NCBI GenBank assembly: GCA_023269935.1
Contig: JAGDXC010000002.1
Coordinates: 1 to 5,633 of the forward strand
Origin: Thermocladium sp.
GTDB lineage: Archaea > Thermoproteota > Thermoprotei > Thermoproteales > Thermocladiaceae
Direction: 5' to 3'
DNA length: 5,633 nucleotides
Every line of letters begins with the position of its first letter. Positions within the stretch are counted from its first letter, which is position 1. Below, one piece after another: positions 1 through 5,633 of the stretch. A program made the position numbers and the translations under genes. The notes beneath the pieces were generated by a model that searched no databases, was not told the origin of the DNA, and worked only from the letters and a program-made list of their open reading frames with translations.

Positions 1-302
1 AAATGCCCCAGTGTGCCTTCATCTTTACCCGCAACCATGACCCCTTTTTTTGCAACGGAAATATCAAGAATTTCAATTTTTAAAGCATCACCTGCTTCGG
101 TACCTTCAACAAAAATCGGTCCGGTTGCAGGGTTAATCTTCGACCAGTCGATCATTTCAACGGTATCGGATGGGTTTTGAATCTGATTTGAAAAGCAGTC
201 CATTGTCTCGATCTCCGCGACGCTTCCCGAAGCAACACTAAAAGCCGGCGCGTTTTCTGATGAAAAAGAGAAAAAACGTTTCTCACTTTTGATTTTTTCC
301 AC
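1..302 (-). CDS. acetamidase/formamidase family protein, N-terminal 100 codons (runs off window)
   Basis: This gene reads leftward and leaves the window at base 1 after 100 full codons, so only the N-terminal part of a protein that is usually about 300 residues is present. The frame contains family-typical blocks: a short strand with FSFSSENAP, then AEIETMDCFSNQI (about residues 28-40), then the very characteristic WSKINPATGPIFVEG and AGDALKIEILDI, and finally VMVAGKDEGTLG. FmdA/AmdA enzymes hydrolyse formamide, acetamide or similar short amides to ammonia and the acid in the cytoplasm; the real substrate cannot be told from this fragment. I chose the GTG at 302-300 because a strong Shine-Dalgarno, GGGAGGT (313-307), lies four bases upstream; there is no ATG in this frame between the preceding stop and this point. 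It follows the MFS gene by 57 bases on the same strand, so it is probably the last visible member of the operon. The ATG-started frame at 152-346 overlaps it in a different phase and is not a gene. Confidence 0.88.
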   Translation of the reverse strand, partial: MEKIKSEKRFFSFSSENAPAFSVASGSVAEIETMDCFSNQIQNPSDTVEMIDWSKINPATGPIFVEGTEAGDALKIEILDISVAKKGVMVAGKDEGTLGH

Positions 303-306
303 ATCG

Positions 307-313
307 ACCTCCC
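307..313 (-). promoter_or_regulatory. Shine-Dalgarno deciding the GTG start of the acetamidase gene
   Basis: On the minus strand GGGAGGT sits four bases before GTG (302-300). It is a near-perfect match to the bacterial anti-Shine-Dalgarno and selects a start that an ATG-only search would miss. It also supports a bacterial origin for the left block. Confidence 0.75.
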
Positions 314-359
314 AATCCACATCGGATTTCGAATGATTTTTGGCATGTAAAATTTGTGT

Positions 360-1493
360 TTATGACATTTTCAATTTTCTCACGCTTCTCGAATATTCGT
401 ATATCCAGTAAGCGATTCCCGTGATTATCGAAAGTGCTCCGAAGAAAAGATATCCGTTTGCAACACCGAAAAGGTTTGAAATCCAGCCGCCGACTATATA
501 ACCGAAGATGGCCGAAATTCCTATCGTGACGACCCAGAATATGGCCTGAGCGTCGGATCTGTGTGAAGGCTCTATTTTAAGGTTGACGTAATGCCATATC
601 GCGTAATACACGGCTATGAAATTGAAAAATTCAAAGGCCTGAAAGGCTATCACAAGTGCCGGATTTGTGACGGACCACGTGAGAATCCATCTTATGCCGT
701 AGGCAAAGGATGCCATGACAAGTATTTTCTTGATGCCCAATTTTGTCACAATGCGATCCGCAAAGAACAAAAATGGAACTTCGGATAGGGCATGAACGGC
801 TATCGCTATTCCGGCGTAAGAAACCGATTCTCCTCTTGCTTTCATAAGGATGGGAAAAAAGTAAAGGCCGAAATTTCCCGAAGAAATGACAAGCGTTTCG
901 AGCAAAAGCATGACGTAAAATTCGCCGGGCAAATTTTTGAAAGAGAATTTGCGCTTTTCCTTTTTTACGTTGTATCCATGTGTTTTCGGAATGAATAAGG
1001 CAGACAATCCTATTGAAAGAAAGGCAAGGGATCCAATCGCAAAAAAGACAAGATCGCTTTTCAAATATCCGAAAAAGATCATCGCAAGTGCAAATCCTAT
1101 CGATCCCATCATTCTGGCCTTTCCGAAAGAAAAACCACGCTGATTCAACTGGGCTATCGAAATTGATTCGGCCAGAGGCAGGATCGCAGTCCATACAAAG
1201 CCTATTGCGAAGGTCATTATCAGGACGGGCAAAAAACTTTTGAAAGAATAAACTCCCCAGATCAAAACCGCGCTTGCCATCGATACAAAGGCAAGCACGT
1301 TGTTTTTAACCCTTTTATCGGCAAAGCGCATCCAGAACGGATTTGAAAAAAGCACCATTATCGATGCCACACTTCCGAGAAGTCCATTTTGGAGATCTGA
1401 AAAATGCAACTCGTTGAAATAATTGCCAACGAAAGAAAAGAAGGCCCTCGGTATGTATATCAACAATTCCAAAAGAAAAAATTGCCAGATCAC
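360..1493 (-). CDS. MFS transporter, MFS_1_like / PPP-type, 377 aa
   Basis: This is an inner-membrane major facilitator of about 12 hydrophobic segments, normal length for the family. Residues 15-31 and 37-55 form the first helices. The loop 2-3 signature appears as FADKRVKNN (57-65), followed by a second-half counterpart, ADRIVTKLGIKK. The second half, with its helix-rich FEFFNFIAVYYAIWHYV and HRSDAQAIFWV stretches, resembles the MFS_1_like group that includes HcaT-, LacY- and NupG-type proton symporters. Such carriers import sugars, nucleosides or small aromatic acids; the substrate is not readable here. The start is GTG at 1493-1491, overlapping the stop of the upstream isomerase as GTGA, which implies translational coupling; only a weak AAGG (1508-1505) precedes it. 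The location between a sugar-isomerase-type gene and an amidase gene suggests it brings in the compound that those enzymes process. That link is inference. Confidence 0.88.
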   Translation of the reverse strand: MIWQFFLLELLIYIPRAFFSFVGNYFNELHFSDLQNGLLGSVASIMVLFSNPFWMRFADKRVKNNVLAFVSMASAVLIWGVYSFKSFLPVLIMTFAIGFVWTAILPLAESISIAQLNQRGFSFGKARMMGSIGFALAMIFFGYLKSDLVFFAIGSLAFLSIGLSALFIPKTHGYNVKKEKRKFSFKNLPGEFYVMLLLETLVISSGNFGLYFFPILMKARGESVSYAGIAIAVHALSEVPFLFFADRIVTKLGIKKILVMASFAYGIRWILTWSVTNPALVIAFQAFEFFNFIAVYYAIWHYVNLKIEPSHRSDAQAIFWVVTIGISAIFGYIVGGWISNLFGVANGYLFFGALSIITGIAYWIYEYSRSVRKLKMS

Positions 1494-2317
1494 AAGATTA
1501 TTGACCTTGCGTATTTTATGCTTTCTTCGGTTTCTGCTATCGGATCTCCCGTTCCTTCGTACTCGATGGAAAGAAAACCTTCGTAGCGATTTGCGTGCAA
1601 AAATTCGACGATTTCTTTCAAAGGCACTTCTCCTTTTCCCAAAATCGTGCCTTCGTACATTTTACCGCTCAAAGATCTGTAACCGTTTTTGCCCGAAGGT
1701 ACTTGCTTGAAATCTTTGAAATGAACGAACCCTATGTGATCTTTGAGATTTTTAACGGCATCGAGAGGTTTTTCATCAGCGAGCAAAAAATTCGCGACAT
1801 CGGCGTTTGATTTGAAGTTGGGTGAATTCACGGCATCTATGAGTGCTTTAACCTGACTGCTTTTTCCGACGAAAAGGCCGTGATTTTCTATCACCAAAGT
1901 GATGCCGTTTTCCTCCGCGTAGGATGCGACCGCTTTGAATCCGTCTATTATCCATTGCTTTGCATCTTCAAAGACGATGCCTTTCTTTTCTTCCCCGCTG
2001 AAGACCCTTATGTATTTCGCACCGAGATCGCAGGCTATGTCAATACTTTCTTTGATGTAATTGACTTGCTTTTCGCGATCGGCCTTTTGACTTTGAACGA
2101 AATCGTTGTTTATGGAATAGGACGAAACTTCCATTTTCCTTTCTTTCAAATTGGCTTTAACTTCTTTTATCTCTTTGACACTCAAAAAATTGTCCAAAAG
2201 TTCAACGTATTTTACGTTGTTGCCATGACAAAAGGAGATGAAATCAACGCTGTTCATCTGCTTTGAATAGACTTTTTCGTGAACGCTCCATATACTGACG
2301 GAAAGTTTCATATTCAA
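1490..2317 (-). CDS. sugar phosphate isomerase/epimerase family protein (xylose isomerase-like TIM barrel), 275 aa
   Basis: This is a cytoplasmic enzyme of the AP-endonuclease-2 / xylose isomerase-like TIM barrel superfamily, complete at the usual 260-290 residues. The metal-binding residues expected of the fold can be seen in order: E144 in LVIENHG, D173 in NADVANFL, H199 in GFVHFKDF, and E252 in FLSIEYEG. The GTILGKGEVPLKEIVEFL block (223-240) is the usual 'G.G.v.....l..L' element before the last strand. Family members isomerise or epimerise ketoses and inosose-type compounds, or act as dehydratases; the exact reaction is undetermined. The frame opens at TTG (2317-2315), five bases after AAAGGA (2328-2323). 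An in-frame ATG at 2311-2309 would begin MKLSVSIW, which fits the family's first strand well but stands 11 bases from the same motif, so the start is uncertain by two codons. It lies 10 bases after the dehydrogenase stop and overlaps the transporter start by 4 bases. A dehydrogenase-isomerase pair like this is common in bacterial sugar and polyol catabolic operons. Confidence 0.88.
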   Translation of the reverse strand: MNMKLSVSIWSVHEKVYSKQMNSVDFISFCHGNNVKYVELLDNFLSVKEIKEVKANLKERKMEVSSYSINNDFVQSQKADREKQVNYIKESIDIACDLGAKYIRVFSGEEKKGIVFEDAKQWIIDGFKAVASYAEENGITLVIENHGLFVGKSSQVKALIDAVNSPNFKSNADVANFLLADEKPLDAVKNLKDHIGFVHFKDFKQVPSGKNGYRSLSGKMYEGTILGKGEVPLKEIVEFLHANRYEGFLSIEYEGTGDPIAETEESIKYARSIIL

Positions 2318-2322
2318 ATCAT

Positions 2323-2328
2323 TCCTTT
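2323..2328 (-). promoter_or_regulatory. ribosome binding site of the isomerase gene
   Basis: AAAGGA, read on the minus strand, begins inside the dehydrogenase stop codon (2330-2328). It is five bases from TTG (2317) and eleven from ATG (2311). The spacing favours the TTG start, while the protein family alignment pattern favours the ATG. Confidence 0.5.
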
Positions 2329-2480
2329 CATTTTACGATCACTTCGTGACCCGTTTTCCCCGATTCGTATATCGCATCCAATATCTTCATAAGGGAAAGG
2401 TCATCTTCTGCCGGATTCAAACACTTGATTCCGGCATTATAATTCACTTTGCCTATTATGATGGAGGCAAGGAAATCAAT
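2328..2480 (-). CDS. Gfo/Idh/MocA-type oxidoreductase, C-terminal ~50 residues only (5' part lost at the junction)
   Basis: Read leftward to a TGA at 2330-2328, the peptide DFLASIIIGK, then PAEDDLSLMKILDAIYES, then GKTGHEVIV matches the C-terminal signature of NAD(P)-dependent sugar dehydrogenases. In that family 'F..sI..Gk', 'p.edgl..l.ilDAiyeS' and 'tG.ev.v' close the protein. The NAD-binding Rossmann domain and nearly all of the substrate domain are missing. The frame stays open up to an ATG at 2645, but residues upstream of about 2480 (CYRDGDV and before) show no family resemblance and are the antisense of the thermopsin coding sequence, so that extension and start are artefacts of the joint. 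The right boundary given is approximate, within about ten bases. The isomerase follows after 10 bases, implying one transcript. Family identity is fairly secure from the tail; the substrate is unknown. Confidence 0.72.
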   Translation of the reverse strand: MDFLASIIIGKVNYNAGIKCLNPAEDDLSLMKILDAIYESGKTGHEVIVK

Positions 2481-4181
2481 TACGATAACGTCACCATCCC
2501 GATACAGGACCCCAGGGCAGCAATAATGATTAATGGGTATCACATGGTTGGGAAGGGGCCTTACTATTACGATGCGGAGTTTGTGCTTGGTGGCGATGCA
2601 AATGGTTCCGAGGCAATAATTAACGGCATCAATGCATCGCTGCATCTTTATTATCTAATTAATGATAGTTACGCATTGCCGAGAGGCATATACGTATTCG
2701 GCAGCAATACGGCCGAGACCGTGAGCGGGGTAAATGCTATCTATGATGAGGGGGGAGTGCGATTATCACATGGAGTGCCTAGGCTTGGAGTGCCCTTCAT
2801 AGTTGAATTAACCATAATAAAGCAACACATGCCTAGCATGGTTGTGGATGAGGGCGTGAATACATCCATTAATGCAACCATATATGTTGGCGGAGGGGAA
2901 CCACCATACACTTATTACTTGGTGCTGGATGGCGCGACGAGGGACAGCTACACCACTGATGGGGTTTTCCATGATTTCGAGATCTACGTGGGTAATCTAT
3001 CCCTTGGAGTCCATCAATATCAGGTAGTGGTGAGGGACTCAAGGGGGGCCGAGGTTTACTCTAATGTTGGTGACATTGAGGTAATGAGGGACCCCAGCCT
3101 CAATGCTGCCCTTAATGCATCTATTCTGGATGCTGGCCAATGGATTAAGATAACCGCGGCTGGAGCTAATGGAACCCCACCATATAGTTATGAGGTTCTT
3201 GATAACGGTAGTCCAGTCACTGGTTTAATTTATGGCGAATTAAGCCAAGCCATTCGCATGAATGGAGCCGGGATCCACATAATAACGATAATTATGAGGG
3301 ACTCAGGGGGATCCACTGTGAATAAGTCCTTCACTGTACTCGTTAATCCAGATCCATTACTGCATCTATCAATAAATGCCACAAGCATGGACGCCGGTCA
3401 AACAGTTCTAGCTAATCTAAGCACGAGTGGTGGTACGCCGCCGTATAGTTACGAAGTTCTCCTGAACTCCACTAGGCTTAATTGCACAACGATGTGCAGC
3501 CTACGGTTAGGCGTGGGTAGATACGTGCTTAGCGCCACTGTGAGGGACTCGAGTGGGTATAGCTATTCTAAGGCAGTGATGATCTCCGTGAACCCCGATC
3601 CCTCGATCTTGATCTCCCTTAACGCGACCACCATAGATGATGGCGAGGGGATCTCGCTGGTCCTTAATGGAATTAATGGAACCCCACCATATAGTTATGA
3701 GGCCCTCCTTGATGGCTCAGTGATCAATGCAACGCAGTTAATTAGGCCCGGCATTGGGACCCATGACCTCACCGTGGTGCTGAGGGACGCCAGCAATTAC
3801 ACCGTGGATAGAAGCATCACGATACGAGTTAACCCCGATCCAGTAATTAATGTCTCGCTTATCCCCATATCTAATTTCGTTTTGGATGATTATGAGGCGC
3901 GCGGGGTGATCATTATCAATAATGGAACCCCGCCGTACAGCATTAAGTGGTTCCTAAATGGGGTGGAGGTAGCCAGTGGAAGTGAAGTGACCATTAATTT
4001 AACTAGGATGGGAGTCAATAATGTAACCATAATGGTGCTTGACTCGACTGGGCGAGGGGCTCGGTATGATTTCTCAATCAACTATGGCTATGATGTGCCC
4101 CGAGTAATCACTTTGATAGCCATTGGGATCCTAATAATTGCGTTATCAATAATATTGAGGAGTAGGAGCAGGAAACTGTGA
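2346..4181 (+). CDS. thermopsin-family (peptidase A5) C-terminal region with five Ig/PKD-like repeats and a membrane anchor; chimeric 5' end
   Basis: The open frame has 611 codons, but codons 1 to about 44 are the antisense of the dehydrogenase tail and are not thermopsin. Archaeal sequence starts near residue 46 with YDNVTIPI. From there to about residue 160 it shows thermopsin hallmarks: a 'YYDAEFVLGG.ANGS' block (74-88), LHLYYLINDS (99-108), and SNTAET (120-125). Thermopsins are secreted or surface-bound acid proteases of Crenarchaeota; the N-terminal portion and signal peptide are missing here. Residues 162-579 are five repeats of 80-90 residues, each with G-x-PPY. Residues 587-604 are a hydrophobic helix followed by RSRSRK, so the protein is probably tethered in the membrane with a long stalk outside. 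More than 20 N-x-S/T sequons support a glycosylated extracellular location. The only cysteines in the genuine part are C380 and C384, a possible disulfide in repeat 3. The true start lies outside this DNA; the ATG at 2346 should not be used. Protease activity cannot be asserted from the remaining portion. Confidence 0.75.
   Translation: MTRFPRFVYRIQYLHKGKVIFCRIQTLDSGIIIHFAYYDGGKEINYDNVTIPIQDPRAAIMINGYHMVGKGPYYYDAEFVLGGDANGSEAIINGINASLHLYYLINDSYALPRGIYVFGSNTAETVSGVNAIYDEGGVRLSHGVPRLGVPFIVELTIIKQHMPSMVVDEGVNTSINATIYVGGGEPPYTYYLVLDGATRDSYTTDGVFHDFEIYVGNLSLGVHQYQVVVRDSRGAEVYSNVGDIEVMRDPSLNAALNASILDAGQWIKITAAGANGTPPYSYEVLDNGSPVTGLIYGELSQAIRMNGAGIHIITIIMRDSGGSTVNKSFTVLVNPDPLLHLSINATSMDAGQTVLANLSTSGGTPPYSYEVLLNSTRLNCTTMCSLRLGVGRYVLSATVRDSSGYSYSKAVMISVNPDPSILISLNATTIDDGEGISLVLNGINGTPPYSYEALLDGSVINATQLIRPGIGTHDLTVVLRDASNYTVDRSITIRVNPDPVINVSLIPISNFVLDDYEARGVIIINNGTPPYSIKWFLNGVEVASGSEVTINLTRMGVNNVTIMVLDSTGRGARYDFSINYGYDVPRVITLIAIGILIIALSIILRSRSRKL
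2465..2490. other. junction between bacterial and crenarchaeal DNA
   Basis: Minus-strand dehydrogenase homology can be followed up to about 2475-2480 (DFLASII). Plus-strand thermopsin homology begins at about 2481 (YDNVTI). The two genes meet head-on, each broken. No inverted repeats, direct repeats, tRNA gene, integrase or transposase are visible at the joint. Codon style and base composition change across it. The exact base cannot be fixed because both reading frames stay open through it; a Tsp509I-type AATT lies at 2478-2481, which is probably chance. Confidence 0.75.
2829..3089 (+). repeat. Ig/PKD-like repeat 1 of the thermopsin protein
   Basis: Residues 162-248. It is the most divergent unit, with GGGEPPYTYYLVLDG at its centre (PPY at 186-188) and VVRDSRGAEVYSNV near its end. 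The pattern matches beta-sandwich repeats of the PKD/SprB type found in surface proteins. Confidence 0.7.
3090..3350 (+). repeat. Ig/PKD-like repeat 2 of the thermopsin protein
   Basis: Residues 249-335, beginning with DP and containing NGTPPYSYEVL (PPY at 278-280), then MRDSGGSTVNKSFTVLVN. A 27-base stretch at 3168-3194 is identical to one in repeat 4. Confidence 0.75.
3351..3596 (+). repeat. Ig/PKD-like repeat 3 of the thermopsin protein
   Basis: Residues 336-417, with SGGTPPYSYEVLLN (PPY at 365-367) and VRDSSGYSYSKAV. It alone carries two cysteines (C380 and C384, spaced CTTMC). Its PPYSYE codons differ at synonymous positions from those of repeats 2 and 4. Confidence 0.75.
3597..3836 (+). 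repeat. Ig/PKD-like repeat 4 of the thermopsin protein
   Basis: Residues 418-497, with NGTPPYSYEALLDG (PPY at 447-449) and LRDASNYTVDRSITIRVN. It shares a 27-base identity (3675-3701) with repeat 2. Confidence 0.75.
3837..4082 (+). repeat. Ig/PKD-like repeat 5 of the thermopsin protein
   Basis: Residues 498-579, the membrane-proximal unit, with NNGTPPYSIKWFLNG (PPY at 529-531) and VLDSTGRGARYDFSI. It leads directly into the C-terminal transmembrane helix. Confidence 0.7.
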
Positions 4182-4214
4182 GCGTCCCGTATGAGTTTCT
4201 CTGATTTGTGATGA

Positions 4215-4234
4215 GGTTTTCTTTACTTATTTCC
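4215..4234 (+). terminator. possible T-rich archaeal terminator after the thermopsin gene
   Basis: A pyrimidine-rich run containing GGTTTTCTTTACTTATTTCC lies 34 bases after the thermopsin stop. Archaeal RNA polymerase can terminate at T-rich tracts without a hairpin, so the position is suitable. The T runs are short (at most four), so support is weak. Confidence 0.35.
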
Positions 4235-4425
4235 AGGGAGCTTGCCGCTTCTTTGCAATGGGTTGTGGATATTGGGTAGTTTGGGTCTCTGGGGGATCGA
4301 GCATCGTATAGCGAGTTAATGGAGCGAATAATGCAGTGCCGTGATCTTAATACCCCCAATAAAGGGTCTAGATCGCTCAAAAACCCATACATCTCATTAA
4401 ACCACCTGCTCCTCAACTCCCGAAG

Positions 4426-4437
4426 CTTTAAAAATTA
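4426..4437 (+). promoter_or_regulatory. archaeal TATA box for the MFS gene
   Basis: CTTTAAAAATTA is centred about 26 bases before the ATG at 4458. That is the distance expected between an archaeal TATA box and the transcription start, so the message probably starts at or next to the ATG (leaderless), as is common for first genes in Thermoproteales. A possible BRE (CCGAAG) lies just upstream. There is no Shine-Dalgarno before the ATG, which fits. Confidence 0.65.
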
Positions 4438-4457
4438 AGCAATAATGGTTGATCTCC

Positions 4458-5630
4458 ATGAAGGACAATGATGCAATCAATTTCATTTATGTACTATTGA
4501 TAATAGTGACGATGACGTTTGCCGTTAGGGCTAGCAACAACATGCTGATGACCACCGTGCCGCTTCTGGCTAAATACTTCTTCTATTACAGCAATACCGA
4601 GATAGGGGTACTGGCCGCATTGATGTCCCTCGGTACATTCCTAACCACTGTCCTAATCAATGCGAGACTGGATGCAGTTAGGCGAAGGAGAGTCTTCATC
4701 GCCTCATCAATAGGCTACGCCGCGATCCTCCCCCTCTTTTACTTGGCTAATCCCATCTCGTTATGGGCACTATCAGCCGTGGCTGGAGTGGTTCTCGGCA
4801 ATATAATGCCCAACATAATAACCTCCGCCGGGCTCCTGCCTGACCGTAAAGCCAGGGAGCGGCTCTTATCCATATACACGTTATCGCTCAGCGTTAGCCT
4901 AGTGGTTGGACCCGCCATAGAGGCATTGATACTTAAACGATTCAGCATTAGATCATCATTTCTATTCTTTGCACCCATGGGCATAGTGGTTGCCGCGTTG
5001 TCTCCCCTCATAATATTCCCCCAAGGCGAGGAACGGAGAGGAGGGCGAGTCAAGGTATTATCGAACCCTGGATTTAAGACCGCCACATATAATATATTGG
5101 CATATAACATACCATTCTCAACGCTCACAGCGTTTGGCGGAATATACGCCGTATCACAGTTCCATGCCTCCTACTCAACGGCAACGGGGCTCTTCTCCCT
5201 CTTCTTCACAACATCGCTCCTGGCTAGGCTTTACCTATCCATAAGGCCGGCCAATAAGGTGTGGGCCCTAATGGCTGCCTCGGTCTCCATGACCGTTCTC
5301 GGCCTTATCCTAATGACCGCGGCGGGAAACGTGACTGAGCTAGCCATCGCCCTCCTAGTGCTGGGGGTCCCCCATGGATTGACCTACCCTCTATCCCTCA
5401 TCTCTATAACGAGGACCTTTAGGCCGGAGGAGAGGAATGCGGCTAATAGTCAATTCTTCGCCGTAATGATGCTTATAGGCATAGCTACGCCCACCCTCAT
5501 GGGCCTCGTGGCGGACGTTATTGGGCTTAGGTACGTCTTCGGGATACTGGTCATATCGGTTCTGGCCCTGCTCTTCATGATTAGGCGCAACGTGGAGGCC
5601 GTGGATAAGGCTGCCCAATTAATTCAATGA
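4458..5630 (+). CDS. archaeal MFS transporter (MFS_1 type), 390 aa
   Basis: This is a complete membrane carrier of about 12 hydrophobic helices, a normal length for MFS. The first helix covers about residues 9-25, followed by NNMLMTTVPLLAKYFF. The loop 2-3 motif appears in degenerate, strongly basic form as INARLDAVRRRR (67-78). The central cytoplasmic loop is GEERRGGRVKV, after PLIIFPQ. The second half has its counterpart near TRTFRPEERNAANSQFF, then GIATPTLMGLVADVIGLRYVFG, a typical helix 11 region. Substrate is unknown: drugs, sugars or organic acids are all possible. I chose ATG at 4458 because it falls about 26 bases from the TATA centre; an in-frame TTG at 4449 would add only three residues (M-I-S) and has no Shine-Dalgarno. 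The gene stops three bases before the window edge. Arginine is often AGG and isoleucine often ATA, as in the thermopsin gene and unlike the left block. Confidence 0.85.
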   Translation: MKDNDAINFIYVLLIIVTMTFAVRASNNMLMTTVPLLAKYFFYYSNTEIGVLAALMSLGTFLTTVLINARLDAVRRRRVFIASSIGYAAILPLFYLANPISLWALSAVAGVVLGNIMPNIITSAGLLPDRKARERLLSIYTLSLSVSLVVGPAIEALILKRFSIRSSFLFFAPMGIVVAALSPLIIFPQGEERRGGRVKVLSNPGFKTATYNILAYNIPFSTLTAFGGIYAVSQFHASYSTATGLFSLFFTTSLLARLYLSIRPANKVWALMAASVSMTVLGLILMTAAGNVTELAIALLVLGVPHGLTYPLSLISITRTFRPEERNAANSQFFAVMMLIGIATPTLMGLVADVIGLRYVFGILVISVLALLFMIRRNVEAVDKAAQLIQ

Positions 5631-5633
5631 TAT

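Larger units (their letters stand above)
4182..4457. other. intergenic spacer between the thermopsin and MFS genes
   Basis: These 276 bases hold a T-rich tract near the left end and a TATA-like element at the right end. Between them (about 4235-4420) I see no convincing gene, tRNA or strong hairpin. A minus-strand frame covering 4108-4416 has no recognisable protein pattern and overlaps the thermopsin 3' end, so it is not called. Confidence 0.6.

Noticed and set aside
314..328. 5-base inverted repeat AATCC/GGATT just upstream of the acetamidase Shine-Dalgarno
   Set aside because: Short AT-leaning stem with a 5-base loop and no T run; not enough for a terminator or regulatory hairpin.
152..346. 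64-codon minus-strand frame starting with ATG
   Set aside because: It overlaps the acetamidase coding sequence in a different phase and is rich in arginine with no family pattern; the acetamidase frame matches clear family blocks.
631..1194. 187-codon minus-strand frame inside the bacterial MFS gene
   Set aside because: Same-strand shadow of the transporter; rich in Cys, His and Arg without domain pattern, while the other phase gives a good 12-helix protein.
2400..2560. Possible transposon, integrase site or attachment site explaining the junction
   Set aside because: No terminal repeats, target duplication, tRNA end or recombinase gene could be seen.
4201..4213. CTGA followed by GTGATGA, resembling D' and C' boxes of an archaeal C/D guide RNA
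   Set aside because: No outer C box and no second CTGA at a suitable distance were found, so the match is probably chance.
4322..4378. GAGCGA ... TCGCTC inverted pair in the spacer
   Set aside because: Only six pairs with a loop of about 45 bases; too weak to call a structure.
4108..4416. 102-codon minus-strand frame across the thermopsin 3' end and spacer
   Set aside because: No recognisable motif or start signal, and its 5' portion lies in the spacer without a promoter or ribosome binding site on that strand.
1..5633. CRISPR array, tRNA or rRNA genes, or defence system
   Set aside because: No regularly spaced direct repeats, tRNA-like arms or recognisable defence proteins were seen on either strand.

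Overview
The window appears to join two unrelated genomes. Bases 1 to about 2475 look bacterial, probably from a thermophilic Thermotogota-like organism. The evidence is a tight minus-strand gene run with 4- to 57-base spacings, GTG/TTG starts, Shine-Dalgarno-like motifs and fairly AT-rich DNA (24 G+C in 60 at 901-960). Bases from about 2485 to 5633 look crenarchaeal, in the style of Thermoproteales. The evidence is a thermopsin-type protein rich in N-glycosylation sequons, frequent AGG and ATA codons, higher G+C (31 in 60 at 3121-3180), and a TATA element placed for leaderless transcription. Both taxon assignments are inferences from gene content and style; no search could be run.

The left block is read on the minus strand, from high to low coordinates. 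It holds the last ~50 codons of a Gfo/Idh/MocA-type dehydrogenase, a sugar phosphate isomerase/epimerase-type TIM barrel (1490-2317), an MFS transporter of the MFS_1_like/PPP type (360-1493, overlapping the isomerase stop by 4 bases as GTGA), and the first 100 codons of an acetamidase/formamidase (302 down to the window edge). This reads as one operon for uptake and oxidation/isomerisation of a sugar or polyol-like compound, with an amidase attached. The substrate cannot be named.

The right block is read on the plus strand. It holds the C-terminal part of a thermopsin-family (peptidase A5) protein followed by five Ig/PKD-like repeats and a C-terminal membrane anchor (open frame 2346-4181; genuine archaeal coding from about 2481). 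After a 276-base spacer with a T-rich tract and a TATA box comes a complete archaeal MFS transporter (4458-5630).

The main observation is the junction at about 2470-2490. It cuts a bacterial gene and an archaeal gene, which face opposite ways, and no mobile element lies at the joint. The first ~44 codons of the 2346-4181 frame are the antisense of the dehydrogenase, so that predicted N-terminus is not real thermopsin. A chimeric assembly or clone from a hot, probably acidic, community is the simplest explanation; a recent inter-domain insertion is possible but less likely. I found no convincing new biological system here.
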